Shown piece by piece: positions 1 to 10,600 of a stretch of DNA of 37,995 nt. Within the stretch, counting starts at the first letter, position 1. Each line of letters begins with the position of its first letter. A model generated the notes under the pieces. That model had not been told where the DNA came from and made no database searches. It saw only the letters and a program-made list of their open reading frames with translations. The stretch covers positions 1-37,995 of the forward strand of contig JACDZH010000008.1 in NCBI GenBank assembly GCA_013426815.1, given 5' to 3'. Both the position numbers and the translations under genes were made by a program. The stretch comes from Paludibacter sp. (GTDB taxonomy: Bacteria > Bacteroidota > Bacteroidia > Bacteroidales > Paludibacteraceae).

Positions 1-53
1 TTTTATAAAATCGAGCAAAAAATATAGGACTTTATAAACACACTCTAATTAAT
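1..53. repeat. Left copy of a 53-bp inverted repeat shared with the right end of the window
   Basis: Bases 1-53 are the exact reverse complement of bases 37942-37994, and the match stops abruptly beyond base 53. The outward-facing core AGAGTGTGTTTATAAAGTCC resembles the terminal repeats of some IS elements. The right copy overlaps the 3' end of a transposase remnant. The likely reading is that both ends of this contig run into the same repeated insertion sequence. An assembly k-mer overlap would give the same picture. Confidence 0.7.
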
Positions 54-207
54 AATAATCTTGTAAAATATTTTGTAATAATATGTCAATTTTGTTTATT
101 CAGTTTTCAAATACAGGCTTTTCGGTGTATTTCATAAATCAAAATTATTTATTCACTTGGTTTTCAGATTGATTTAAAATCAAATTCACGTTGCAAAATA
201 CCGTTTT

Positions 208-984
208 CTAAATTTTTTGTGACTTATGTTTTTTAAAAATATCTTTACTGATTGATTTGTAAATATCTTTTGCATAAGATTCATTCTTGAGCATTGAGAT
301 ATGCTTTTTTATCGTGTTTTTATCATATCGAACTGCAGGTCCTGTTTGGGCTTCGAAAGGTTTTAGTATTTTTACTTTTAGAGCTGTTTCATCAATAAGA
401 GGTTGGAGAATTTCAAATTCAATTTCGGCACTATTTACAATATCGTATGCAATATTGTACATAAAGTTTGTAAAATTACATGCAAATACGGCAGCTAGGT
501 GTAATTTCTTACGTTGTACTGAATCTATTAAGTAAGTTTTTGATGATATTAAATGTGCCAGATCGAGCAATTTATTTTCAATATCCTGGTTACAAGCTTC
601 AATACAAATGGGAACAAGGCTGAAATCGACAACTTTTCTTTTGGAAAAAGTTTGAAGAGGATAAAAAGCACCGCAATTTTTTACCAATTTTTCAAAATCA
701 CTTAAAGGGGTGCTTCCAGATGTGTGTACGTGAAGTGCATCCTGAAAATCTAAAGTTTTCAATAAGTTTTGAAACGAACTATCATTTGTACAGTAAAAGT
801 AGATATCAGCATTTTTATTTATCTCGGATATCTTATCTGTATACGAAGTATTGAGTCGATCTGCTAATAGTTTAGCATTAGATGAAGTACGACTATATAT
901 TTGACTTATTATTAATCCTTTCGATTGAAAAGCCAAAGCTAAATGAGTAGCCAAACTGCCTGAGCCCAGAATTACAACTTCCAT
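208..984 (-). CDS. Rossmann-like / DUF2520 domain oxidoreductase-like protein
   Basis: This 258-residue protein opens with a beta strand and a glycine-rich dinucleotide-binding loop (VVILGSGSLATHLALAF, residues 3-19). This is typical of the NAD(P)-binding domain that precedes DUF2520. The second half (about residues 125-250) contains the helical stretch LHLAAVFACNFTNFMYNIA, which matches the helical C-terminal domain of that family. The family is related in fold to pyrroline-5-carboxylate reductase and 3-hydroxyacid dehydrogenases, but its substrate is not established. Length is normal and the ORF is complete. It is cytoplasmic, with no signal peptide or membrane segment. It reads in the same direction as the next three genes, but the gaps of over 100 bp do not prove an operon. 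Family assignment is firm; the reaction is unknown. Confidence 0.85.
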   Translation of the reverse strand: MEVVILGSGSLATHLALAFQSKGLIISQIYSRTSSNAKLLADRLNTSYTDKISEINKNADIYFYCTNDSSFQNLLKTLDFQDALHVHTSGSTPLSDFEKLVKNCGAFYPLQTFSKRKVVDFSLVPICIEACNQDIENKLLDLAHLISSKTYLIDSVQRKKLHLAAVFACNFTNFMYNIAYDIVNSAEIEFEILQPLIDETALKVKILKPFEAQTGPAVRYDKNTIKKHISMLKNESYAKDIYKSISKDIFKKHKSQKI

Positions 985-1102
985 TTTTGTGTTTTGTTTG
1001 ACCTACATTTTCCAATTGGAAATGAGGAAAATTATGAAAAGATTTTATATATAATCAAGATAATCATCACAAATAAATGTGTATAAGGCTATTAAGACAA
1101 TA

Positions 1103-1420
1103 CTATTTTTTTTTAAAGACTAGAACTATACCAGCAATGATAAGTAAAACAGGCCAAATATAATCAGAGATATGTTGCGTCCATTGAATAATATCTGACA
1201 ATCGGAATAATAGTCCAATCGCAATCAGGACTAAACCAATATTTTTATTTTTGTGTGAAAGCAGAAAAATGAAACCCATTAATAGTGGATAATTTTTAAA
1301 ATCAAAAACAAAGCTTGCAATTTCTGGGGGTATAAAGTTAAGTTGTCTTATTAAAAACAAGCAACCAAAAACCAGTAGGGTAACTCCCCAAGCTAAACGA
1401 TTATCATTTTTTGTTGGCAT
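1103..1420 (-). CDS. Small membrane protein with LiaF-TM/DUF5668-like domain
   Basis: The 105-residue product has about four hydrophobic segments (roughly residues 10-27, 42-56, 61-73 and 87-101) with short polar connectors and ends in a lysine-rich tail (VFKKK). The pattern GVTLLVFGCLFLIRQLNF followed later by IWPVLLIIAGIVLVF is characteristic of the transmembrane domain found at the N-terminus of LiaF-type envelope-stress proteins and in stand-alone Bacteroidetes proteins. It should sit in the inner membrane. No cytoplasmic or cell-wall-active domain is attached, so it is the stand-alone form. Its role is not known. It reads in the same direction as the DUF2520 gene, separated by about 120 bp. 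Confidence 0.6.
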   Translation of the reverse strand: MPTKNDNRLAWGVTLLVFGCLFLIRQLNFIPPEIASFVFDFKNYPLLMGFIFLLSHKNKNIGLVLIAIGLLFRLSDIIQWTQHISDYIWPVLLIIAGIVLVFKKK

Positions 1421-1500
1421 AATGTAGAGTTAATAGTGAATAGTATAAAAAATATAACTTTGGAGTAATAAAATAAATAAATTACAAATTGAGTGTAGTG

Positions 1501-2032
1501 TTAAAATTTTTCCGAAGGAATTTTTCCATTTTTCATTTTGCAATTTAACTTCATCCCGTGTTTTTATTCTTAATCAGGATATCCAATGGAAATTATAAAT
1601 AATACTGCATTGTAAAAGGGAAAGCCTAATAAACTAAGTAAAAAAACCTCTGAACTGAAATTATCATCATTTTCACGATTATAGAGTTGTAACCAACAAT
1701 TTCCAAGCCCCACATCGTGAGTTTGAAGTTGTAAAATGATACTTGTAATTGAAGCATCTTCCAAACACGCATCACTTTTGGTAGTGTCCGCAATAACTAC
1801 AATTCCAAGTTGTGGAAGTACTAATAATTGTGAACTAAGTTGGCAACTATCAGCTTTTTTTGCAACTTTTCGGCATTTTGAACAACAAAAAATTACCAAG
1901 GATTACTCATTTTTTGATGCCCGTGATATTAAAACAGCTTTCGCTATTTGATTTATTTTTTCTTTTTCAACCTACTGGGTAAATATTTACGAATATTGTT
2001 TCGTGTTTAAATAATTCAAAAATTGTATTCAT
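1501..2032 (-). pseudogene. Nitroreductase-family pseudogene (several frameshifts and in-frame TAA codons)
   Basis: Only the 3' part (1570-1899) is an open frame, but a nitroreductase can be followed across about 177 codons by changing frame. It starts at an ATG at 2032-2030 (MNTIFELFKH), then reads IRKYLPS, VEKEKINQIAKAVLISRASKN, SNPW-x-FFVVQNAEKLQK, and GIVVIADTTKSDACLEDAS with GLGNCWLQLYNR. It ends IPSEKF before the TAA at 1501. These match the FMN-binding RxxIRKY, PWEF, NxxKLQ and late GLG-W motifs of small NAD(P)H nitroreductases. In-frame TAA codons lie at 1893-1895 (where the family has the E of PWEF), 1570-1572 and 1564-1566. One frameshift falls in an A7 run near 1863. The gene cannot make a working enzyme. 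Confidence 0.8.
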
Positions 2033-2079
2033 ATTATTTGGTAACCAAACATTAAAAAAAATTCATTATTCTAATTTTG

Positions 2080-2901
2080 TTATTTTTGTTTATTAACAAG
2101 ATAAGTAATTGGATTATTTGGTTTTAATATACTTTTTATTCGATTGAATGTTAATGTTATCTCAGTTTCACCAAATGCATAAGGAGCAATTTCGTACGGA
2201 TTGAATACATAGTTGATACTTTCGTCGGTAATGTAAAAATTTCCATTTGGTTTAATGGAATCAGTCCAATAAATTGATTCTTCTAAATCGGTAAGTGTTT
2301 TTATTTCTGAACTCTCTTCTACAATTCTTTTTTTAATCAATTGACTAAGAGCATCTTTGTAATTATCTATATATAAATCTTTTTCTGTAATTAATTTCCC
2401 TGTTGTTAAATTAAAATTGTAGTAATTTCGTGTTTCTAAACCATGCGCACCACCCATATATACATACCTTTCAATTCCATAGGCAAATATTTTTTTGTCG
2501 TTTAACAAGCTAAAACCCGATAAAGTATGTTCATAATTAAATGAATAACTACTTGTACTATCTAATTTGTCAATCAAAGGTTCGTTGTCAGCTTTATATT
2601 CTCTATACAAATCGGAAGCAAATAATTCTATCAATGAGTCGTTAGTATGAGAAATATATTTGTTTCCAAATAGGTTTGAAATAATAGTTGCTCGTATAGA
2701 ATCCAACACAATATTATTAGCAAAAGCAGTTGGAATCTCAATTTCAATATCAAAATTTAATGAACCTAAAGTTGTATCTGACGACAAATAATACTTTTTT
2801 ATAAAGTCTTTTTCAACAGTTTTGATAGTTTTTTGGGTGCACGAGAAAAAAAATGTTGCAGTTAATGCACTAGTTAAGAGTAAAATGTATTGTTTTTTCA
2901 T
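2080..2901 (-). CDS. DUF3298-like secreted lipoprotein
   Basis: The longest frame begins at 2970, but the ATG at 2901 is preferred because it gives a clean lipoprotein signal: MKKQYILLLTSALTATFFFSC, with the lipobox cysteine about 21 residues in. The mature part is about 250 residues. It contains an N-terminal region with D-T-T-L-G-S-L and a DIEIEIP strand, then YVYMGGAHGLETRNYYNFNL. That last string is the signature of the DUF3298 domain found in RsiV-like and lysozyme-binding-like proteins. A second domain section (YAFGETEITLTFNRIKSIL) closes the fold. It is probably anchored in the outer membrane facing the periplasm or surface. The function in Bacteroidetes is unknown. It is a single gene with its own probable promoter just upstream. 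Confidence 0.75.
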   Translation of the reverse strand: MKKQYILLLTSALTATFFFSCTQKTIKTVEKDFIKKYYLSSDTTLGSLNFDIEIEIPTAFANNIVLDSIRATIISNLFGNKYISHTNDSLIELFASDLYREYKADNEPLIDKLDSTSSYSFNYEHTLSGFSLLNDKKIFAYGIERYVYMGGAHGLETRNYYNFNLTTGKLITEKDLYIDNYKDALSQLIKKRIVEESSEIKTLTDLEESIYWTDSIKPNGNFYITDESINYVFNPYEIAPYAFGETEITLTFNRIKSILKPNNPITYLVNKQK

Positions 2902-2928
2902 TTTCAAATACTTTGTTTTATTTGAATA

Positions 2929-2936
2929 CAAAATTA
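2929..2936 (-). promoter_or_regulatory. Candidate -7 box for the DUF3298 lipoprotein gene
   Basis: Read on the minus strand, this is TAATTTTG, a full match to the Bacteroidetes TAnnTTTG -7 consensus. It lies 27 bp upstream of the preferred ATG at 2901. No convincing TTTG -33 element stands 19-21 bp upstream, so the call rests on one box. It also supports the shorter start, because the longer frame would begin upstream of the promoter. Confidence 0.4.
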
Positions 2937-2939
2937 CAA

Positions 2940-3392
2940 TATTAAAAGAGATAACTCTAAATAATATCAAATTATTTTTGGTTTATTACCAAAGTTGTCA
3001 ATTCTGTACTCAATCTGATTTGTAAACAATTAAGAATCAGTGTTAGATGTAGCTTCGTTGAATTTTTTTATGGCTGAAGTGGGTTATAATGCTGTGAATT
3101 ATTGTTGCCAAACTATTTCTTATCAAAAATAACATCGATTAATGATAACAAAACTTACAAAAAATCTGCAAATATTTTTGGGTTCTGTAAAAACATTTTG
3201 AATGGTATGTATGTTAATGCAATGATTGAAGGAAGTTCAAGTCGTGTTGCACAGGATAACCTGAAGCAATATTTAATAGTTACAAGTATTTTGTAGCGAG
3301 TTACTAGTCTGTTTATCTGAATATTAATCAAAAAAAACACATTAATTATTACAGATTACTAATGTTTCAACGATTAAAATTTTAATTTTGTC
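2940..3392. other. Gene-poor stretch with possible unidentified gene remnant
   Basis: No complete gene was found here. The only protein-like fragment is an open frame on the plus strand between about 3102 and 3296, with no ATG start, that reads FGFCKNILNGMYVNAM and AQDNLKQYLIVTSIL. It has sensible amino-acid composition but I do not recognise the family. An upstream short frame from an ATG near 3070 (MAEVGYNAVN) ends quickly. The stretch may be decayed coding sequence. Confidence 0.3.
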
Positions 3393-3629
3393 ATGAAAAA
3401 TGAAAAAACAGAAAATGGTGTAGAATTTAACGAATATTGAATAGTGGTAGTATAAATTGGAATTACAGATAGCAAATATTTTGATATAATTTTACAAAAT
3501 AATTTTGATTTTTATGATTTTAAAGTATCGTTGAAAAGAACTTATAATTTGATCTCGGCTAAAATAAATGCAGGCGAAATGAGTTGTTATTTAATGAATC
3601 TATTGGGCTGTGAAATGAATAATTGCTAA
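3393..3629 (+). pseudogene. Small unidentified gene with two in-frame stops
   Basis: From the ATG at 3393 a single frame of 79 codons runs to TAA at 3627-3629, interrupted by TGA at 3438-3440 and TAA at 3453-3455. The 3' part reads like a real protein (DSKYFDIILQNNFDFYDF, then KVSLKRTYNLISAKINAG and CYLMNLLGCEMNNC). The N-terminal part is MKNEKTENGVEFNEY. The unbroken length and protein-like composition on both sides of the stops suggest a small gene recently lost, not chance. I do not recognise the family. Confidence 0.4.
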
Positions 3630-3836
3630 ATATAATCAAAATTTCAATAAAAGTTATTGAAATACTTATAAACTATCTATCTTTACACCCGAAAAATTAA
3701 TAAATGCTGTGAGTTTTATAGTCAAATAAATAAAACAAATTTTATGATTAATTTGCGGTCATATTCGTTAATTAAATCAATGAATGAAATCTCACATGTA
3801 TGAATCATTCAAGTTAAATTTCTAAAATAAATCAAA

Positions 3837-4148
3837 ATGAAAAAAAGTATTGTAATTTTATCACTCATCGCTATTTTTGTATCTGTTAATGTTTTAACAG
3901 CACAAACAAAACCTGTTGTAAAAAAAACATCTCAAACTGAAGTTAAATCTGAAAAGAAAGACGTAGGAACTAATTGCAAGGGTCAAGCTTCTGCTAGTTG
4001 CAACAAAACAAAATTAAGCGGAGAAAAAGAAAAGTGTACCGGAAAATGTACCGAAAAATGTAGTAAAGAACCAGCAAAAGCTGGTGAAAAAGCTTGCTGC
4101 GATAAAAAAGATGACGCAAAGAAACTATGTTGTGACAAAAAAATTTAG
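3837..4148 (+). CDS. Small cysteine- and lysine-rich secreted protein
   Basis: The 103-residue product begins with a standard signal peptide (MKKSIVILSLIAIFVSVNVLTAQ, cleavage near residue 22). The mature part is about 80 residues, dominated by Lys, Thr and Glu, with nine cysteines: NC, SC, three KC spaced four residues apart (KCTGKCTEKC), and two CC pairs each followed by DKK. There is no lipobox. This pattern would suit metal chelation or disulfide cross-linking in the periplasm. That is inference, and I know of no named family that fits. The gene stands alone between gene-poor stretches and is followed by a strong terminator, so it is probably a real, independently transcribed gene. Confidence 0.6.
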   Translation: MKKSIVILSLIAIFVSVNVLTAQTKPVVKKTSQTEVKSEKKDVGTNCKGQASASCNKTKLSGEKEKCTGKCTEKCSKEPAKAGEKACCDKKDDAKKLCCDKKI

Positions 4149-4172
4149 TTAAACTAGGTCTATTTCATTAAT

Positions 4173-4206
4173 GCCTTGGGAAAATCCCAAGGCTTTTTTG
4201 TTTTTT
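4173..4206 (+). terminator. Rho-independent terminator after the cysteine-rich gene
   Basis: A perfect 9-bp stem (GCCTTGGGA / TCCCAAGGC) with an AAA loop spans 4173-4193 and is followed by two T runs to about 4206. It sits 25 bp after the stop codon of the cysteine-rich secreted protein. Confidence 0.9.
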
Positions 4207-4565
4207 TAGTGGAATTAACGGTGTAAATTATAATCATTCTAAATAAATGAATTAAGAATATACTCTAACACTTCAAAAAAAAAGTTACTTTCAAAAGTTT
4301 TTTGATAATAAACAGCTTCAATAAAATTTCAAAATTGTTATTAATAATAATACTTGTGGAATGAAATTACTAATTAGAAAATAAGTTATATCTCTTAATA
4401 ACATGTTTTTATATATTTATTGAAAAGCCATAAATTGCAATAAAGTTCTTAATTTTTTTATTTCTTTACCAATGCGGGATATTAAAGAATTTTAACTTTC
4501 ATAAATTAATCAATAATGTAACCATCAAAAAAAATTGAATGTTTATTTTTTTAATAAAATTCGAT
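4207..4565. other. AT-rich intergenic region without a gene
   Basis: No open frame with protein-like content, no RNA gene and no clear repeat were seen. The stretch is very AT-rich and leads into the promoter of the giant adhesin-like gene. It probably holds only regulatory sequence. Confidence 0.5.
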
Positions 4566-4573
4566 TATATTTG
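4566..4573 (+). promoter_or_regulatory. Candidate -7 box for the giant surface protein gene
   Basis: TATATTTG matches the TAnnTTTG consensus. A weak -33 candidate (TTTA) lies 20 bp upstream. The box is 94 bp before the ATG at 4667, which would leave an AU-rich leader of about 85 nt. Confidence 0.45.
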
Positions 4574-4666
4574 TGGTTAATATTTGAAGTAAATGTTACA
4601 GGTTTATCTAATCAAAATAATTTATTTATTTATTTATCTTAAGTAGTTTAACAATATCTGTTTTTT

Positions 4667-7600
4667 ATGTGTGAAATGTTTAATCTTCATTTTGTTTTAG
4701 CTTGTAGGTTTTTAAATAAACAAGCTAATAAAATAAAAAATTCGTTCACTAGAATTGTACTGCTGTTTTTATTCATTTACTTCATTCCAGCCGTTTATAC
4801 TCAAACCATTAGAACTGTTGGCGGTGTTGGTGCCAATTATACTACATTGAGATTAGCTTTCAATGCCATAAATGCGGGAGTAATTACCGGAGATATTATT
4901 TTACAAATTACAGGTAGTACTACAGAAACTGCTTCTGCATTATTGTATGCTAGTGGCACGGGAAGTTCCAGTTATTACTCCATACAAATTTACCCTACCA
5001 TTTCTGGTAGAACTATAAGCGGCACAGTTAATGGACCGCTTATAGATTTAAATGGAGCTGATAACGTGACTATTGATGGGCGTGTAAATGCTACTGGGTT
5101 CTCAAAAGATTTGACGATAGTAAATGCTAGTACAGGTAATGGGGGAGGCAATTCAACTATTCGTTTTGTAAACGATGCCTCATTAAATACTATCAAATTC
5201 TGCACAATTAAAGGTTCCACTACAAACACTTCGGCTGGTATTTTATTAATTAGTACTACAACAGCCTCAACGGGTAATGATGGAAATACTATTGACAACA
5301 ATAATATTACAAGTGCAAGTGATGCTAACAGGCCTATCAATGCTGTTTTTTCACAAGGTACGAGTACAAAGGAGAACAACGGGAACACCTACAGCAACAA
5401 TAACATTTACGATTTCTTAAACAGAGGAACCATATCCAATGGTATTAATATTTTTTTGAATAACACCGGTGAAACAATAACTGGAAATAGTTTTTACGAA
5501 ACAACTACTTTTGCTCCCACTGCCAGTTTTGCTTATAATGTTATTTTGATAAATAATACCAGTGGAAACGACTTTGTTATTACTAACAATTACATTGGTG
5601 GAAATGCTCCTTTGTGTTCGGGTGTGTTTACCAAAACCGCAGGAGCGTCTCCTTTTTACAACAATACGTTTATTGCAATAAATCTAAACGTTGGAAATAC
5701 ATCTTCATCTAGCATACAAAACAACACGATTCAAAAAATTGCATGGACTAACTCTGCAGCTGCTTCTTGGACTGGTATTTCCATTACCTTAGGTGCTGTA
5801 AATGTTGGAACTATTACTGGTAATATAATTGGTGCTAATACAGGCACCGGCTCCATTACTATAACTGGTGGAGCAACAAATACCAATGTATATGGAATTA
5901 GTATTGCAGGAAACGGTACAATAAGTATTCATAACAATAATATTGGTTCGATAACTGCTGCCAATACCAATGCTTCTTTTGCAAGTAATATATACGGGAT
6001 ATATCGTGCCAATACAGTTATAACATCTATAAGTGGCAATACCATAGGTAGCTTAACCGAATCCAATAGTATTCAAGCAAGTTCGGGTAGTACCGCAAAT
6101 GCACAATCTGTATATGGTATTTTCAATGCTTCAGGCGGAACATCTAACATTATTAACAATACAATTGCAAACCTTACAAATGCAACCACTAACTCTAATA
6201 CTGCCACCGCAGGATTAATAAATGGAATTAGATATTCGAATGGTGTAATATATGCTACCAACAATATCGTTCGAAATTTAAGTATTGCCAATGCCAATTC
6301 AGCTTCCAATAACACAGCATCTGTTTGTGGAATTGCACTCACCAGCACCAATTCACTCAATACCATCACCGGAAATACTATTTACAATCTGTCAAATACA
6401 AATGCCGCTTTTGGTGGCAGTTTAATTGGATTGTATTTTGGAGCTACAGGAACGAATCATATTGTTTCTACTAATTTTATTCACAGTTTATCTGTAAATG
6501 CTGCTACTTCTGCGGCTTCTATTTATGGTATAAAAATAAATACAGGTATTACCACTTATTCAAATAATATAATCAGTTTGGGTGGCAATACCGCTTCTGT
6601 CTTGTATGGTATTTTTGAACCAGGAGTGAGTGCAAATACAAACAGTTTGTATTTTAATACCATTTATTTGTCGGGTGCGCCCGTATCTGGTAGTTTAAAT
6701 AGTTTTGCATTGTATTCGTTAGCAAGCGAAAACAACAGAAGATTTAGTAATAATATACTTTTTAATGCCAGATCGAATTATGGTGCCTCGGGTAAGCATT
6801 ACGGCATTTACCTTAATTATGGAGTAAGCACAGGTATTACTTTGAACTATAACAACTACTTCGTTACCGGAACTGGTGGTGTATTAGGATATTACAATGG
6901 TGCCGATGTTGGCGCATTACCTATTATTACTGCATTCGATGCGGGCAGTATGTCTATCAATCCTGCTCTTGAAAATGCCGGTGGTACTACGGCAACCAAT
7001 TACAAACCTACTTCCGACAAATTGGGTGGATTTGTTGTTGCTGGTATTTCAACTGATTTTGCATCTATGACCAGAGCAGCATCGCCAACTATTGGAGCAT
7101 ACGAAGTACCGCTAAACTTAAATGTGGATGTATATAAATCAAGTGTTTTTCAAGCTAGTTATTTTAAGTTAAAAGATGTTTTAGATAAAATAAATAACGG
7201 AACACATACTGGCGAGTTGGAACTTAAGGTAAAAGCATCGACCATTGAAACAGCATCGGCTGTGATTTATCAAAGTGGGTACACGGGTGCTGGCGGAGTT
7301 TCAAATTATAGTTCGGTAAGTATATATCCAACTGTAAGTGGTTTATCTATTTCTGGAAATTTAAATGCTGCAATTTTAGATCTACAAGGTGCTGACAATG
7401 TAACCCTTGACGGAAGGGTAAACCAGATTGGAGCGAATAATCTTACCATTTCAAATACAAATACATCCAACACATTTCCAAGAGCTGTTTTATTTCAAAA
7501 TGGAGCTTTAAATAATACTATAAAATACTGTACCATCAAAGGAGCTTCAACAGGATCAACTGGTGCTGTAATAAGCTTTATTACTGGTGATGGAATCACC

Positions 7601-10600
7601 GGTAACAACAATAATACAATTGACCATTGCTATATTACAAATTCCGGAACTAGACCCACCAATGCAATATTTTCACAAGGTACAGCTTCAATACCAAATA
7701 CTGGAAATATTATTAGTAATAACAATATATTTGATATTTTCAGAACAGATGTAAACTTTTCCTGTGGAATAGATATTGAATCTAACTCAACTAACTACAC
7801 TATTACTGGAAATAGTTTTTACGAAACGACATCTTTAGTACCTACTGTAACATCTACAAATTATTATGCTATTAGTATTAATAATAATAGCAATAGTGAT
7901 TTAGGCAATAACTTTATTATAAATGATAATTATATAGGTGGGACGGCTGCTTTGTGTGCAGGTGTTGCTTTTTCTGTAAATGCTCCTGTGACGTTTACTT
8001 TTCATTCAATATACTTCAAAGGAGGATCTGCCACGGCTTCTTCAATACAAAATAATACAATTAAAAACATAAACATTGCCTCTACTTCAGCTACTCCCTG
8101 GTATGGTATTAATGTGATTAATGGAGCTGTCAATATCGGTACAATAACCGGTAATAATATTGGGGAAACTAATACAAATAATTCTGTTAGCCTTACCAAT
8201 TCAAACATAGATGCAACTTCTTATGGTATTTATTCAGCGAGCGGTTCCACTGTGGATATTCAGAAAAATAGAATAGGTTCTGTTACTACAATAGGTTCAG
8301 CTTTATATTCTCACAGTATTATTTGCATTTATAAATCTAATAATGGAGGAAACTTTACTGTTAGTAATAATGTGATTGGAAGTACCACAAGGATTAATAG
8401 TATTCAAGCTAGTTCCTCATCAACTAGTGCTGTTGGACAGATAGTTACAGGAATTATGAGCAATGGGACAGGAAATAATACAATTTCTAACAATACGATT
8501 GCAAATTTATACAATGCATATTCAGGTGGAAATAGCAGTTCCAGAACAAGAGGGATAGATATTATTTTTGGTGCAAATACAATACAAAACAATATAATTC
8601 GAGATATTAGTTCTGCAAGTGGTCAAGAGTTTAATAATAATTCAGCTTCAGTTATAGGTATTGCTGATGCCAGTACTTCAAGTTTAGCTCAAACAATAAA
8701 AGGTAATACAATTTATAATTTATCAAATACCAACACAACAAAAAAGGTTGATGTGTATGGAATTTATTTTGGTGGATCAACAACAGGAACAAATGATATT
8801 TCAGACAATTTTATTCACAGTTTAATACTTTTAACTTCGAATACTGAAAGTGCAATTATGGGTATTTTGACCAATACGGGGGCTTCTACTATTTATAATA
8901 ACATTGTTAATATTGGCGAAAGTGTTACAAACGGCATCACTATTTATGGTATTAATAATCAGTGTGGTGCTGGTAATAATAACAAGATTTATTATAATAC
9001 AGTTTATGTTGGAGGAAGTTTAAATCCTATAGTCACGACGTCCACATTTGCTTTATTTGAACTCTTAAATACTTCAACAAGAGATTATCGGAATAACATT
9101 TTGTATAATGCAAGAACAGGTGGAATTACTGGAAAACATTATGCTATTAATTTGGCAGGATCTTCAGGTATAACCATCAATTACAATGATTATTTTGTTG
9201 CATCAGGTGGAATACTTGGTAAAATTGCAGGCTTAAATCATTCTGCATTGGATCTTTCGTGGAAATCAGCTACGGGTGGAGACTTCAATAGTTTAAATAC
9301 AAATCCGGGTTTGATGATAGCCGGCAGTACAACAATTACTGACTATATGCCTACAGTATCATTATTTGGACTTTCAGGATTAGGACCAATTCTTGATATT
9401 CAAGGAATTACAAGATTAACAACTCCCACCATAGGAGCGATTGAAAGAAACCAATTTTGGGTAGGATCTGTAAGTTCAGATTTTAATGATCCATTAAATT
9501 GGTCGAATAATGCAGTGCCTGCAAGTGGTTCAAGTTTATTATTTGCCGATAATCCCGATCGATCTTGTACTTTGGATATGGACAGAACTATTGGTACTAT
9601 AGTTATCAATCAGGCTACAGACAAGTTTATTGTAAATGGGTTCAAGTTAACAATAAAAGGATCTTTGTCTCTATTTAATCTAGGACAAATTGATGCTTCG
9701 GAATCAAATTCTACTGTAGAATTTGCTGGTAATGTAGCTCAATCGATTTCGAGCGGAACATTTTTGAATAATGAAGTTTATAATTTAACTATTAATAATT
9801 CAAACAATGTAATCTTGAACGGAACTTTACGTTTGTTGAATTCATTAACCACAACTTCTGGGCGGTTGGATGCAACTACCAATTCACCTTTGGTAATATA
9901 TGGTGGAACTTCTGCTCAAACTATTGGTAATGGATATCTTAATGACAGATTATATGATTTAACAATTGATAATATTGCAGGAGTTACACTCACAAATAGC
10001 AATTTAACAACAGTTACACACGATTTTTCTATCAATAATGGGATGAAATTCCAAATTGCACCTGGGAATAAATTTGCAGTGAACGGTGTTCTTACCAATA
10101 ATGCCGGAGTTACAGGTTTTGTTTTGCAATCAGACCCTACTGGAACAGCCTCGTTAATGCATAATACCAATAGTGTTCCTGCAACTGTGCAACGTTGTAT
10201 CAGTGGTGGTAGTACCGAAGCATGGCATTTCCTTTCTTCACCGGTGACAGCTCAAGCTATTAGCGGAACTTGGATACCTACAGGTACCTATGGCAATGGA
10301 ACAGGTTATGATTTGTATGTGTGGAACGAACCAACCAGTTGTTGGATTTTTAAACACAATATTACATCAACTATAAATTGGAATACTGTACACCCCGGAA
10401 CTGATTTTGTTCCGGGTCGTGGATATTTATATTCTGTTCAAGCTACCAATCCTGTTAAAGAGTTTGTAGGAAATCTTAATAATGGTACTATCACATATGG
10501 TATAACTGCCGCTGGTACTAATCCAAGTTTGATTGGTTTCAATCTGGTTAGCAATCCCTATGCTTCTTCAATTGACTGGAAATCGGCTTCGGGATGGTCT

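Noticed and set aside
4493-4525. A GTAAC-containing sequence upstream of the giant surface protein as a fourth AraC-regulon site
   Set aside because: The two candidate half-sites are 26 bp apart, not 21, and the second is a poor match.
4990-10170. Several minus-strand ORFs of 60-130 codons inside the giant surface-protein gene
   Set aside because: They lie opposite a repetitive Asn/Thr/Ile-rich reading frame, have hydrophobic Val/Leu/Ile-rich composition expected from its complement, and lack independent start signals or recognisable motifs.
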